A stretch of DNA of 64,000 nucleotides from Planctomycetota bacterium (GCA_016776905.1 JADHSM010000010.1:62001-126000), one strand, 5' to 3'; counted from the first letter of the stretch, positions 25,742 through 35,757 are shown. Notes: generated from the letters alone by a model not told the origin. A program made the numbers and translations.

Positions 25742-27672
25742 GCGTCCTTCTCCACTGAAACAGGGAGATGGAATCGGACTTCTGTTCCAACACCTCGCTC
25801 TGAGGTGATCGTCAGTTTTCCTCCGTACCTTTCAGTCACCCTTCTAGCAATAGAGAGACCTAAGCCTGTCCCACCCTTGCGACGAGTGACATAAGGTAAA
25901 AGAACCTGACTTAAATCTTCTTCTTTTATACCGGGACCCGTATCGGAAAACTTCAAGACGATCCAATGGCTATCAGATTTTGCTTCGATATTCAGTTTTC
26001 CACCGTTGGCCTCCATCGCTTGGAGTGCATTCATTGCGACATTCAGCAATGCGCTTTTTGCCTCCACTTTATTCCAGCGAGTTAAGGATAAATTCGAATC
26101 CACAGCGCTCTTGATTTCAACATTTCTGGAAAGCGATTCGCTCTCCAGCAATCTCAATAAATCCTCAACGAGATCGGAGACATTGACGATCTCTGACTGC
26201 TGGGAACTTGGCTGAGCTAATTGAAGGAAGTCTGAAACGATGTTGTTCAAACGTTCAATTTCATCTTTTACATCCTTGGTAAAGTTCAAAAATTCTTCTC
26301 GCTCTGCTGCTTCTTCGGGCTTGAACTCATGGCGAATTCGCCCCACTAGAAGAGAAATAGCGCTAAGCGGATTTCGAATGTCATGTGCAACACCCGCAGC
26401 AAGGTCACCCATCGTCTGGACCCTTTCGCGATGCTCCAGCCCTTTTTCGAGTTCCCTTGCCCGACCGATTTGCTGAACCATGTCATTGAATTGGGTATTG
26501 ATCAGAGCAAACTCTGAATCTTGCGTATGGGGCAATCGAACCTCAAGATCACCTGAAGCGACGCCTTGCATGCCTTTTACGACTTCACTCACAGGCTTCA
26601 TTAGGTGACTACCAAGAAGCCATGCGAGAATCAGGCCCATAAGAAAAATTGTCACCGTCGCTTGTAGATTCATTTTATTTGTTTCTTCGACGACAAGATC
26701 CAAACGACTCAGATACGAATCCAGATCGATACTGAGCTGTGGATATTCCGTCGAAACAACTTTGGCTTCCTGCAGCCTCGCTTTATTCCCTGAATAGGTT
26801 TGAGAGTCCACGCCTTCAATCGGGAGAACAATCGCTGCTGAAATCTTCTCTCTGAGGGAATCTTCGGATTGCGCTTCAGGCGCAGCCATGCTGCGAGGAA
26901 GAAGATTAGGAAAATCAGGATCTCTCCACACGTAGAGTCCGGGGATGCGAAATCGCGCCGATCTTACACTTTTAAGAACAGCATCTCTTTTCCCAGTTTC
27001 TTCTGCCAAACTCCCTGGACCCTCATTACGACGACCCTCATGGCGACGATCCTCATTACGACGACCCTCATGGCGACGATCCTCATTACGACGACCCTCA
27101 TGGCGACTATCCTCATGGCGACTATCTGGATCCCCGAAGCTCAATGATAAACCAAGTGCATGAGCCATCTCTTGGATCCCATTTGAATTTGGTAAATCAG
27201 GCTGCGTCTTTGTCATCAATGAAAATAGTAGATCTTGGATGCTGAGCTCAAACTGTACGCGAGAATTCGCTTGCTGCTGAATCTCCATCAAAGACTGCAT
27301 ATCCAGCCTTAGACTTTTCACGGGCTCTTCAGATTGAGACGAATTCCAAAAGGAAAGCTCAATCTCTTGATTAATTGGCGTGTCATAGATTACTGGCGTG
27401 TCATAGAACCTTGACGACTGGGAACTTGACGACTGGGAACTGGACGACTGGGAACTGGACGACTGAAGACTAGACGAATTGTAAAAAGCGTTGATCAATT
27501 TCTCAGTGGCTTCATCTGCAAGTTCTATCGCGATAGTTTCCGCTTCCTGGAAAATATGGTCGGCACCCTTCTCCATCACCACTGATTGGACCGCGAGAGT
27601 CCCAGCCATCAAGACTCCTAATAAAAGGAGTAACTTGACTCGAAGATTCCAGATTCCAAGCACGTTGACCAA
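25738..27672 (-). CDS. membrane sensor histidine kinase (HAMP-HisKA-HATPase) with repeat-rich sensor domain
   Basis: Two TM segments; GVAHDIRNPLSAISLLVGRI (H box), KFSDTGPGIKEEDLSQVLLPYVTRRKGGTGLGLSIARRVTERYGG (N/G boxes); stop overlaps the response regulator start. Confidence 0.93.
   Translation of the reverse strand: MVNVLGIWNLRVKLLLLLGVLMAGTLAVQSVVMEKGADHIFQEAETIAIELADEATEKLINAFYNSSSLQSSSSQSSSSQSSSSQSSRFYDTPVIYDTPINQEIELSFWNSSQSEEPVKSLRLDMQSLMEIQQQANSRVQFELSIQDLLFSLMTKTQPDLPNSNGIQEMAHALGLSLSFGDPDSRHEDSRHEGRRNEDRRHEGRRNEDRRHEGRRNEGPGSLAEETGKRDAVLKSVRSARFRIPGLYVWRDPDFPNLLPRSMAAPEAQSEDSLREKISAAIVLPIEGVDSQTYSGNKARLQEAKVVSTEYPQLSIDLDSYLSRLDLVVEETNKMNLQATVTIFLMGLILAWLLGSHLMKPVSEVVKGMQGVASGDLEVRLPHTQDSEFALINTQFNDMVQQIGRARELEKGLEHRERVQTMGDLAAGVAHDIRNPLSAISLLVGRIRHEFKPEEAAEREEFLNFTKDVKDEIERLNNIVSDFLQLAQPSSQQSEIVNVSDLVEDLLRLLESESLSRNVEIKSAVDSNLSLTRWNKVEAKSALLNVAMNALQAMEANGGKLNIEAKSDSHWIVLKFSDTGPGIKEEDLSQVLLPYVTRRKGGTGLGLSIARRVTERYGGKLTITSERGVGTEVRFHLPVSVEKDA
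27021..27126. repeat. 30-bp tandem repeat encoding RRHEGRRNED in the histidine kinase
   Basis: Iterated cgacgaccctcatggcgacgatcctcatta. Confidence 0.92.
27411..27475. repeat. 15-bp tandem repeat encoding QSSSS in the histidine kinase
   Basis: Iterated gacgactgggaact(t/g). Confidence 0.9.
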
Positions 27673-27739
27673 AACGGTCCATCCTCTCGAAGCAGGAATC
27701 CACGGTGGATTCCCAGTGACGGGTCGGCGTCAATATCTG

Positions 27740-27755
27740 TGCAAATGATGTTCCC
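27740..27755 (-). promoter_or_regulatory. weak sigma54-type promoter candidate for the histidine kinase/response regulator operon
   Basis: Minus strand GGGAACATCATTTGCA: GG-N10-GC spacing with TTGCA -12 element. Confidence 0.35.
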
Positions 27756-27873
27756 GCTTCATTCGACTTCATGGAAAACAACTTCAGCCGTCCATGATCA
27801 CATAAGTTATTCATTTTAAACGACTTAAGATGCTCCATGTTTAGCGAACACACTCACAACTACTGAACCATAC

Positions 27874-27919
27874 CCCATATGGGGCCTCATATGCGGTTCA
27901 AATGTATCCATTTGATACA
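27874..27919. promoter_or_regulatory. pair of palindromes in the divergent intergenic region
   Basis: CCCCATATGGGG (27874-27885) and TGTATC-CATTT-GATACA (27903-27919). Confidence 0.45.
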
Positions 27920-28036
27920 CATGAGTGACCTGTGAATTGCTCTCTTTTCGCCAACAGCAGAACGTGCGAGCATTCCGCTTTCCGTTCCATGACGACAAAA
28001 TGCACGGTTCCTGACCTGAGAAACGAAAGAAATCCC

Positions 28037-29305
28037 ATGTCACTGATATCCCTAATGGCTCTCCTTCCGCTCACGTTGATGACACTTCCAGATGACCAGG
28101 CTCCATCGAAAGTGGATTGGTCTGCAGCTCAACAAGAGGCGATCGAATTCCTTATCGATGCCCAAGAAAATGTCACCACAACTGAGGGGGGTACCGAGAT
28201 CTCGACTGGAGAATGGCCTTACGAAGGTGTGTACCGTGAACGAGGACAAATCCCTCCGGGATATCGGGTGGGCGGTACCGCAATAGTGATGCGATCGATT
28301 CTGGAAACACAGTCTGAACAATTATCAAAACTCAAAAAGTCCCCCCCTCTCATTCCGGCTTTGGAGAGAGGGCTCCGTTTCCTTCTCAAGGAATCTGTCC
28401 AAGCACCACGAATGGGCGTGGGCTTTAATGGTCGATACGACGTTCGTGACTGGGGGCACATCGAAGCTCTCGAAACCTTGCTACGAATGCAACAACTCGA
28501 CCGAGTCCCCACAGATCTGGAGACTCCTGTAAAAAATCTCATTACAACATTGATCAAGACGTTGGAAGAGAATGAGATTAAGGGTGGTGGCTGGAATTAC
28601 TCACGATCCAGAAGAGGAGCCAGCCCCGCTTCTCCATTCATGACCGCACCTGCAGTGCTCGCTTTATTCAGAGCTCGAGAATTGGGCTACGACATCGATA
28701 CAGGGATCATCGAACGCGCACTGGATACCATCGAAAATGCACGACTCGAAAGCGGAGCCGTTCAATACTCCACAAATCCAGAACGTGCCACAGGTGAAGG
28801 TTTCGAGGCACTCGAAGGTGCATGTGCACGCATGGCGGTGAGCGAATTGGCCCTCTCACTTGGAGGCCGGTCCAGTCTTGATCGCGTCAGGTTTTCCGTA
28901 AAATCATTCTTTGATCATTGGAAGTGGCTAGAGCGAAGAAGGGCGCAAACAGGAACACATAACCCACCCTTCTACATCGCACCCTATTACTTCTTTTACG
29001 GGCACCTTCACGTAGCGAGAGCCATTGAGCTACTGCCAAAAGAAGAGCAAGAAAAGGCACGGCTGCAACTTCTCAAATTGCTGTGGCAAGTCCGAGACCC
29101 TGAAGGAACCTGGAATGATCGAGTCTTTCCCCGAAGCGCTTGCTACGGCACTGCGATGACTCTTCTCGCTCTGAAATCTCCAGCAACCCCTCTTCCCGCC
29201 GAGTTCAAGCCGGTCGAAATCAAGAAGCCTCTACCGAAGCCCAAAGAAGAGAATGAAAAAGCGGAGAATGAAAAAGCGGAGAAATCAGAACCCGTTTCAC
29301 TTTGA
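28037..29305 (+). CDS. secreted terpenoid-cyclase/prenyltransferase-like alpha-alpha toroid protein
   Basis: Track ORF 27932-29305; ATG at 28037 gives a signal-peptide-like start. Repeats AVLALFRARELGYDIDTGIIERALDTIENARLESGAVQYS, CYGTAMTLLALKSP. Confidence 0.72.
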   Translation: MSLISLMALLPLTLMTLPDDQAPSKVDWSAAQQEAIEFLIDAQENVTTTEGGTEISTGEWPYEGVYRERGQIPPGYRVGGTAIVMRSILETQSEQLSKLKKSPPLIPALERGLRFLLKESVQAPRMGVGFNGRYDVRDWGHIEALETLLRMQQLDRVPTDLETPVKNLITTLIKTLEENEIKGGGWNYSRSRRGASPASPFMTAPAVLALFRARELGYDIDTGIIERALDTIENARLESGAVQYSTNPERATGEGFEALEGACARMAVSELALSLGGRSSLDRVRFSVKSFFDHWKWLERRRAQTGTHNPPFYIAPYYFFYGHLHVARAIELLPKEEQEKARLQLLKLLWQVRDPEGTWNDRVFPRSACYGTAMTLLALKSPATPLPAEFKPVEIKKPLPKPKEENEKAENEKAEKSEPVSL

Positions 29306-29323
29306 ACCGGGTGCAAACCTCTA

Positions 29324-30709
29324 TTAGAAAATCTTACCGGGATTGAGAATCCCTTTGGGATCAAAGACTTTCTTGATGGAGCGCATCAGGTCGAGTGTTG
29401 TTTCTGGAAAGACCACATCCATATAAGGGCGTTGAACGACCCCGATTCCATGTTCACCTGAAATTGTTCCTCCTAATTCGTGAACTCGAATAAAAATTTC
29501 CCGAATAGCATTTGATAAACCTTTCTCCCAGAACTCTTCTGAAAGTTCACCTCTGATAATATTGACATGCAAATTCCCGTCACCAGCATGCCCGTAACAA
29601 ACCGACTGGAAGCCATATCTACGACCCACTTCCTTAACAGTCCTGAGCAACTCAGGTAACTGATATCGGGGAACCACTGTATCTTCTTCCTTATATACGG
29701 ACTGGGCTTTAACCGCTTCACTCACCTTTCGGCGAAGAGACCAGAGGCCATCTTTTTGTGCTGTAGAATCAGCAAACAAAACTTCATCCGTCTCAAATTC
29801 CTCAAGAACTGCGACGATGCTTTCACACTCTTGCATGATCACAGCGGCATCGTTTCCATCGACCTCAATCAAGAGATGAGCCTCATGGTTATCTTCAACT
29901 TTTATGGTGAAATCCTGAGTAAATTCCTGGGCCCATACCAAGGCATCCCGCTCCATAAATTCGAGTCCACTCGGCGTTATCCCCGCTCTGAAAATAGCAG
30001 CAACAGCCTCACAAGCTTGCTCTGCTGAGAAAAAGGGCACCAGCAACAATGCATCATGGGTCGGATGGGGAATCAATTTCAGAACGATTTTTGTCACGAC
30101 AGCCAAAGTACCCTCTGAGCCAACAATCAGTTGGGTAAGGTTGTATCCCGTTGCATTTTTCAAAACATTGGCACCCGTCCAAATGACCTCGCCATTTGGA
30201 AGTACCACTTCGAGATTCAGAACATAATCAAGTGTCACGCCATACTTGACCGCCTTTGGGCCTCCTGAATTTTCAGCAACATTCCCACCAATAAAACAAC
30301 TTCCCTTACTCGCCGGATCAGGTGGATAGAAGAGGCCTTTTTCCCGAACCGCTTCCTGAAGAACCTGAGTGATGACACCCGGCTCAGTGGTCACCTGATG
30401 GTTTTTTTCATCGATATCCAGAATGCTATGAAATCGTTCCATAGAGAGAAGCACTCCTCCCTTGATGGGTAGCGCTCCACCACTAAGCCCGGTTCTAGCC
30501 CCACTAGGGGTCACGGGAATTTCATGCTGGTTGCAATATTTCATTATTCCTGAGACCTCTTCAGTAGTCTCAGGCTTCAACACCAATTGTGGAGGAAAAC
30601 AAAGGTCTTCAGTTTCGTCACTGCCATACCGTTGTAAATCCGGTTCTGCAGTGAGGCACCGATCCTTAAAGAGATCTTTAAAATAATGAATGTGATCGGA
30701 AAAAGTCAT
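29324..30709 (-). CDS. glcD: FAD-linked oxidase, GlcD-like (glycolate/D-lactate dehydrogenase)
   Basis: PSGARTGLSGGALPIKGGVLLSMERF, PGVITQVLQEAVREKGLFYPPDPASKGSCFIGGNVAENSGGPKAVKYGVT, GHAGDGNLHVNI, GTISGEHGIGVVQ. Confidence 0.92.
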   Translation of the reverse strand: MTFSDHIHYFKDLFKDRCLTAEPDLQRYGSDETEDLCFPPQLVLKPETTEEVSGIMKYCNQHEIPVTPSGARTGLSGGALPIKGGVLLSMERFHSILDIDEKNHQVTTEPGVITQVLQEAVREKGLFYPPDPASKGSCFIGGNVAENSGGPKAVKYGVTLDYVLNLEVVLPNGEVIWTGANVLKNATGYNLTQLIVGSEGTLAVVTKIVLKLIPHPTHDALLLVPFFSAEQACEAVAAIFRAGITPSGLEFMERDALVWAQEFTQDFTIKVEDNHEAHLLIEVDGNDAAVIMQECESIVAVLEEFETDEVLFADSTAQKDGLWSLRRKVSEAVKAQSVYKEEDTVVPRYQLPELLRTVKEVGRRYGFQSVCYGHAGDGNLHVNIIRGELSEEFWEKGLSNAIREIFIRVHELGGTISGEHGIGVVQRPYMDVVFPETTLDLMRSIKKVFDPKGILNPGKIF

Positions 30710-30737
30710 ACTTAGTAATTTCTCCGTCTGAAGCCGA

Positions 30738-31934
30738 TCAACCTTCGATTAACTGTTCTCTCAGTCTTCGAACGAAGAGCCCCACATCCGTCACGATACC
30801 AATCGCCTGAGCGGAGCCCCTGTCTGCAAGTTTAGTAGCGACGGCGGGATGGATATCCACGCAAACGAGAGGAACCTCTCCAGAGAGCATATTCCCGACT
30901 CCAATCCCATGAAGCATCGTCGACAGGATAATCACCAGGCCAGCACCTTTGAGTTGCTCTGCATATTGATCTTGAGCTTTGAAAAGATCCATCTCTGTAT
31001 CTGGGAGAGGTCCATCATCCCGAATCGATCCCGCTAGGACATAGGGAATATTGTTTTCTACAAGGGAGTGCATTAAGCCGCTCTCAAGATCACCGGCCTG
31101 AACTGCAGCAGGGATGGAACCGTGAGCCCGGACTTTATTGATGGCTCGCATATGGTGCGAATGCCCATGAGGCATCACTCGACCATCTTCGACTGAAACT
31201 CCGAGGCTCGTGCCTAACCATTGCGCTTCAATATCGTGGACAGCCAAAGCATTTCCACTGAGGACAGAATCAACCCAGCCCGCTCTCACCAACAACTCTA
31301 ACTCTCTCGATGCTCCCGTATGAACGATAACAGGCCCGGGAACCCAGACTATTTTCTGTCCTTTATCTCGAGCCTTTCGAGCAAGATCGACCACTCTTTT
31401 AGTTTGGACTTCAGCTCTTCTCTCAGAAGAGACATCGTTTGCCATAAATGCAAATTCATGGCTCTCCTCACGAGAACTATCATGAACGAGGCGAACCCCC
31501 ATAAATCCTGTCAGAATGGGAGATCCCTCTTTGATATCTCTCAATTTGATGCAGACCGGATTTGAATTCTTCAGAGTAAGGCACCCATCCATTCGCTGAT
31601 CCAGTACATCCGTCCACTCGCCATCCAGCCATACCTGAGTTTTGTGGTGAGTCGTACTATAAAAGCTCTCGGGAGCGACTCCGTCCGCTGGAGCAGACTG
31701 CCACTCAGGATCCTGAACATGATCTTGTTCGAATCCTAGAGCCAGCAGTTCCTCGATCGTCTTCTGATCAGCGCGAACACCGAGATGAAGTTCGGTCTCT
31801 GTAAGCCTTAAGACTTCAAAAGACTCCCCCTCGGTGAGCAGAGACTCGGAAAAAAGATCCCGGACTCGCTCCAACAGGGCTCTGGAGTCTTCATCTGCAA
31901 TAGAACGAAGTATGTTTTCGAATTTTTCGGTCAT
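30738..31934 (-). CDS. TIGR00300 / LOR-SDH-like protein (ornithine cyclodeaminase ArgZ/AgrE C-domain-like)
   Basis: VWVPGPVIVHTGASRELELLVRAGWVDSVLSGNALAVHDIEAQWLGTSLGV...PHGHSHHMRAINKVRAHGSI...NIPYVLAGSIRDDGPLPDTEMDLFKAQDQYAEQLKGAGLVIILSTMLHGIGVGNMLSGEVPLVCVDI. Confidence 0.8.
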   Translation of the reverse strand: MTEKFENILRSIADEDSRALLERVRDLFSESLLTEGESFEVLRLTETELHLGVRADQKTIEELLALGFEQDHVQDPEWQSAPADGVAPESFYSTTHHKTQVWLDGEWTDVLDQRMDGCLTLKNSNPVCIKLRDIKEGSPILTGFMGVRLVHDSSREESHEFAFMANDVSSERRAEVQTKRVVDLARKARDKGQKIVWVPGPVIVHTGASRELELLVRAGWVDSVLSGNALAVHDIEAQWLGTSLGVSVEDGRVMPHGHSHHMRAINKVRAHGSIPAAVQAGDLESGLMHSLVENNIPYVLAGSIRDDGPLPDTEMDLFKAQDQYAEQLKGAGLVIILSTMLHGIGVGNMLSGEVPLVCVDIHPAVATKLADRGSAQAIGIVTDVGLFVRRLREQLIEG

Positions 31935-32039
31935 CGTGAGACTATCCCTGCAAGTAAGATCCCGGTCAGATCACTTTCAATTCGGGGGAGCTCCCCGATT
32001 CCTGGCCCTCAGATGGGTTAGGATACCACGAGCAGCCTA

Positions 32040-32055
32040 TGGGGTGGATCTTGCA
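32040..32055 (+). promoter_or_regulatory. sigma54-type promoter candidate upstream of the Ser/Thr kinase
   Basis: TGGGGTGGATCTTGCA: GG-N10-GC with perfect TTGCA. Confidence 0.45.
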
Positions 32056-32136
32056 GCCGCCGAAATTCGTAGGATACAAAGATTCCGGGTTCTCTTTTTG
32101 AGAACTCGGCCAGCCAGAAGAGAGGAGATTCAATAA

Positions 32137-33876
32137 ATGCGAAATAAACTGCTATTCTCCTCTTCAGACCACTCCGGAGGGGAACTCTCCGCCGGTGACA
32201 CTCAGCCGATGCAAACACCCCGATTTGATAAAATCGGCAACTTCCTGATCGAAGAAAAAATTGGTGAGGGCGGCATGGGAATCGTATACCGAGCCCACGA
32301 CCCCACTCTGCAAAGAACTGTAGCGATCAAGAAGGTTCATCCTCGGCTGAAAGACCATCAAGACATCAGGGACAAATTTTTGGCCGAAGCCAGAGCCATC
32401 GCCGCGGTCAACCATCCCAACATCGGTCAGATCCATGCCATCCATGGAGAAGAAGATCTTCCCTACTTTGTCATGGAATTCTTAGAGGGTCCCAGCTACG
32501 AGCAGATTCAAGCTCGGGATGGAAAACTGGACACACTGGAGATATTGAAAGTCGCACTGTCTGCAACAAGCGCGCTTCAAGAGGCTCGTCAAAAAGGAAT
32601 CATCCACAGAGACGTCAAACCTTCGAACCTTCTATTGGACTCCCATGGTGTGATTAAACTCGTCGACTTTGGCTTAGCCGGCTCCATTGAGGAATCGAAC
32701 GAAAATGATGCCGAGGTCGCAGGAACTCCTCAGTACTGCTCTCCAGAACAGGTCCAGGGTTTCCAAATGGATGAGCGATCGGACATCTATAGCCTCGGAG
32801 CGACTCTTTATCATCTTCTGACCGGGAGACCTCCGTTCGAACGAGAAACTCGAATGGAATTACTCATTGCGCATGTTAATGCAGGAATTGCAGCGCCCTC
32901 GACCCTGATGACACAGGTCGATCCGGAACTCGAACATCTCATCCTTCGAATGTTGATGAAATTACCCGAGGATAGGCCCCAAAATTACAAAGAGTTAAAT
33001 CGGGAGCTTCAAGCGCTCGATAGACGATTAAATCCTGATCGTCAAAGAATCACTAAAACTTCAATCCTTTCTACTGTGGTAACAAGCATGTTCTTAGTCA
33101 CGATTTCTGTAGCACTTTTTGCTCCAGATAGTTTCGATAGAGTGCTCGGACGAAATCCTGAAACAGAAATGGTGAACGAGTCCCTCTCTAGCTGGCTAAA
33201 AACAAACGATCAAAAAGACCAACTCGTTTTCGATTTTTCTCAGGGATCGGCGCAACTATCACGGTTTTTCCAAAATCAGGAACTCGAGTCTTCTCCCGGT
33301 GGACGAAAAATCATCAGCCCTGTCATCAAGGATGGTCAACTCAGATGGGCAAATGATCCAAGGCCCATATCATTCCCATACATGCAGGAATTAGACCTTT
33401 GGCATATCAAAGGCCTAAGAGTTCTGGGAAGACCTGATCTGGAATTGAGAGTGGCTGAAGACCCTGATAATCCAGGATCTCGCTGGCGTATAGGACTCTC
33501 CGTGGGCCTTGCACGACCGCCACAAATTGAAATTTTGAAAGACGGAACACCGATACAAGTTGAAATAGAATCCCATAAGGTGACTGCTCCTGTGAGAGAA
33601 GGCGTCGACCTCGAATTGATACTCGAGAAGTTGCCCCTTCAAGAGATAAATAGAGTTCAATACAGACTCATTGTGCAACCCTTGGGAACTCAAGACCCTC
33701 CCTCATTAGCAACCATCTTCAGCATACCTGCCGGATCTATCCCTTCAGGAGCTCCACAATTGAGATGTGAAGGCGACATCACAGGCTGGAATACAAAGAT
33801 TAATTTCATGAAGTTATCTGGGAAGCTGGATAGAGACCGGATTCTCAGAGATGGGTCCAGTCGGAGTAGCCCATGA
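32137..33876 (+). CDS. Ser/Thr protein kinase, membrane-anchored
   Basis: IGEGGMGIVYRAHDPTLQRTVAIKKV, IIHRDVKPSNLLLD, LVDFGLAGS, GTPQYCSPEQ; TM after the kinase domain. Confidence 0.95.
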   Translation: MRNKLLFSSSDHSGGELSAGDTQPMQTPRFDKIGNFLIEEKIGEGGMGIVYRAHDPTLQRTVAIKKVHPRLKDHQDIRDKFLAEARAIAAVNHPNIGQIHAIHGEEDLPYFVMEFLEGPSYEQIQARDGKLDTLEILKVALSATSALQEARQKGIIHRDVKPSNLLLDSHGVIKLVDFGLAGSIEESNENDAEVAGTPQYCSPEQVQGFQMDERSDIYSLGATLYHLLTGRPPFERETRMELLIAHVNAGIAAPSTLMTQVDPELEHLILRMLMKLPEDRPQNYKELNRELQALDRRLNPDRQRITKTSILSTVVTSMFLVTISVALFAPDSFDRVLGRNPETEMVNESLSSWLKTNDQKDQLVFDFSQGSAQLSRFFQNQELESSPGGRKIISPVIKDGQLRWANDPRPISFPYMQELDLWHIKGLRVLGRPDLELRVAEDPDNPGSRWRIGLSVGLARPPQIEILKDGTPIQVEIESHKVTAPVREGVDLELILEKLPLQEINRVQYRLIVQPLGTQDPPSLATIFSIPAGSIPSGAPQLRCEGDITGWNTKINFMKLSGKLDRDRILRDGSSRSSP

Positions 33877-35729
33877 TGACACGCATTCATACAACTACGC
33901 AAAACTCACCGTCTCTTCGGTTTGATGTCTCTAACGAGAAAGCACGACAAGGCGGAATCGTCATCGGTCGTGATCCTGGTTCAGATATTCAAATTCCTGA
34001 TCCTGCTGCTAGCCGATTTCATGCCCGACTAGACTTGAGCGAATCAGGTTGGAAGATCACTGACCTCGACTCCTCTAATGGTACCTTCGTAGATGGTGAT
34101 CCCGTGAAGAATCAAACTCTTCATCACGGACAAAGCATCGGAATCGGCGATACCAATATCTTTGTAGAAACTGCGATATCGACGCTTTCAGAAAACCTGG
34201 ACCGTACACAGGTCATTCACAAAACGCCGAACATCCCGGGTTCTCTAGACGCTTCAAAAGTAGGCAACATCCTTCATGCACTGCACCAGGCCACACCGTT
34301 CTTGGGCGCAGGATATAGTCAGTTTGAGAAGTTGGAAAAAGGCCTTCAATCGATTGTAACCGGCTTGGAATCTGATCGTGGAGCCATCTTGATGTTGGCC
34401 AATGACGAATGGATTTGTAAAAGTGCGTGGTCAAGAAGTGGGCATCCCCTTCAGGGATTTGTCCTGAGCCAAACGATTCTCAGCGAAATACTTCAAGCCA
34501 GAAGAGCTGTTCTTTCTCGAGATACTTCTATCGATCCTAGGTTCGAAGACAAACGAAGTGTTGCAGGAGATGAAATAAGAAGTGTTATCGCCGCTCCTAT
34601 TTTTGTTGAGGAGACTCTGGGCGGAATATTCTACATCGACCGAATTGATGGAGACTCTCATCCATTTGGCGAAGCAGAACTCTGGGCTACAGGTATTGCA
34701 GCCTCAGCCATCGGCGCCGGCCTATCGTTGAATGAAGAAATCATCGAACTGAACCAAGAGAAGCATGGCCTGGTGAAATCCGTCTTGGATACACATCCCA
34801 TCATTGGATCTTCTGAAGGTATTAATCTTGTCCGAAATTTCATAAAGAAAGTCGCCCCGACTAACGGAACCGTGCTCATTCGGGGTGAGACAGGAACCGG
34901 AAAAGAACTCGTCTCTCGAGGGTTGCACTATCAGAGCCCTCGCGCAGCATCGCCGTTCATTACGATCAACTGTGCAGCCATTCCCCAGCACCTGATCGAA
35001 AGTGAACTTTTTGGTCATGAAAAAGGATCTTTCACCGGTGCAGACTCTCTCAAATTGGGCAAGTTTGAAGCAGCACAGGGCGGAACTATCTTTCTAGACG
35101 AAATCGGGGAACTACCCGAAGCTGCGCAAGCAAAAATGTTGCGACTACTAGAGACTCGTTGCTTCGAACGCATTGGAAGTAATACCTCCATCGAAGTCGA
35201 CATTCGCATCATCGCGGCAACTCATCGTGACTTGCGCCTTGAAGTCGAAAATTCAAACTTTCGTGAAGACCTTTTTTTCCGGCTTGCAGTGCTCGAAGTG
35301 CTAGTTCCTCCTCTTCGTGATCGAGAAGACGATATCGACCTACTGACAGATCACTTCCTCGACGAATTTACGGGCAGAGAAAAAGTGCGGAGAACTCTCA
35401 CGCCCGCTGCCCGAGAACTCCTTCGTTCACATGCTTGGCCCGGCAATATCCGCGAACTGAGAAATGCCCTCGAAAGTGCTGTTATTCTCTCAGAGAATCC
35501 AGTGATAGACGCTTTCGACCTACCTATATCGTCGCTTCAACATGGAAAATCGAAGAGTTCGAATGCGGAAGAATGGCAACCGTTACCTCTCAAAGAAGTC
35601 GAAGAAATTCACCTTCTAAGAACTCTCAAGTACGTGAATGGGAACAAGAAGAAAGCCGCCGAGTTATTGGGGATTGAAAGATCTACCCTCTACGCGAGGC
35701 TTCGTAATGCGGAAAAAAAACCGGAGTAG
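33873..35729 (+). CDS. FHA-GAF-sigma54 AAA+-Fis enhancer-binding protein
   Basis: FHA (IGRDPGSDIQIPDPAASRFHARLDLS..LDSSNGTFVDG), GAF-like middle, RGETGTGKELVSRGLH, HEKGSFTGAD, Fis HTH KKAAELLGIERSTLYARLR; overlaps the kinase by 4 bp. Confidence 0.94.
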   Translation: MMTRIHTTTQNSPSLRFDVSNEKARQGGIVIGRDPGSDIQIPDPAASRFHARLDLSESGWKITDLDSSNGTFVDGDPVKNQTLHHGQSIGIGDTNIFVETAISTLSENLDRTQVIHKTPNIPGSLDASKVGNILHALHQATPFLGAGYSQFEKLEKGLQSIVTGLESDRGAILMLANDEWICKSAWSRSGHPLQGFVLSQTILSEILQARRAVLSRDTSIDPRFEDKRSVAGDEIRSVIAAPIFVEETLGGIFYIDRIDGDSHPFGEAELWATGIAASAIGAGLSLNEEIIELNQEKHGLVKSVLDTHPIIGSSEGINLVRNFIKKVAPTNGTVLIRGETGTGKELVSRGLHYQSPRAASPFITINCAAIPQHLIESELFGHEKGSFTGADSLKLGKFEAAQGGTIFLDEIGELPEAAQAKMLRLLETRCFERIGSNTSIEVDIRIIAATHRDLRLEVENSNFREDLFFRLAVLEVLVPPLRDREDDIDLLTDHFLDEFTGREKVRRTLTPAARELLRSHAWPGNIRELRNALESAVILSENPVIDAFDLPISSLQHGKSKSSNAEEWQPLPLKEVEEIHLLRTLKYVNGNKKKAAELLGIERSTLYARLRNAEKKPE

Positions 35730-35757
35730 AACCGGTCGCTGATAAGGATCTATTGCA

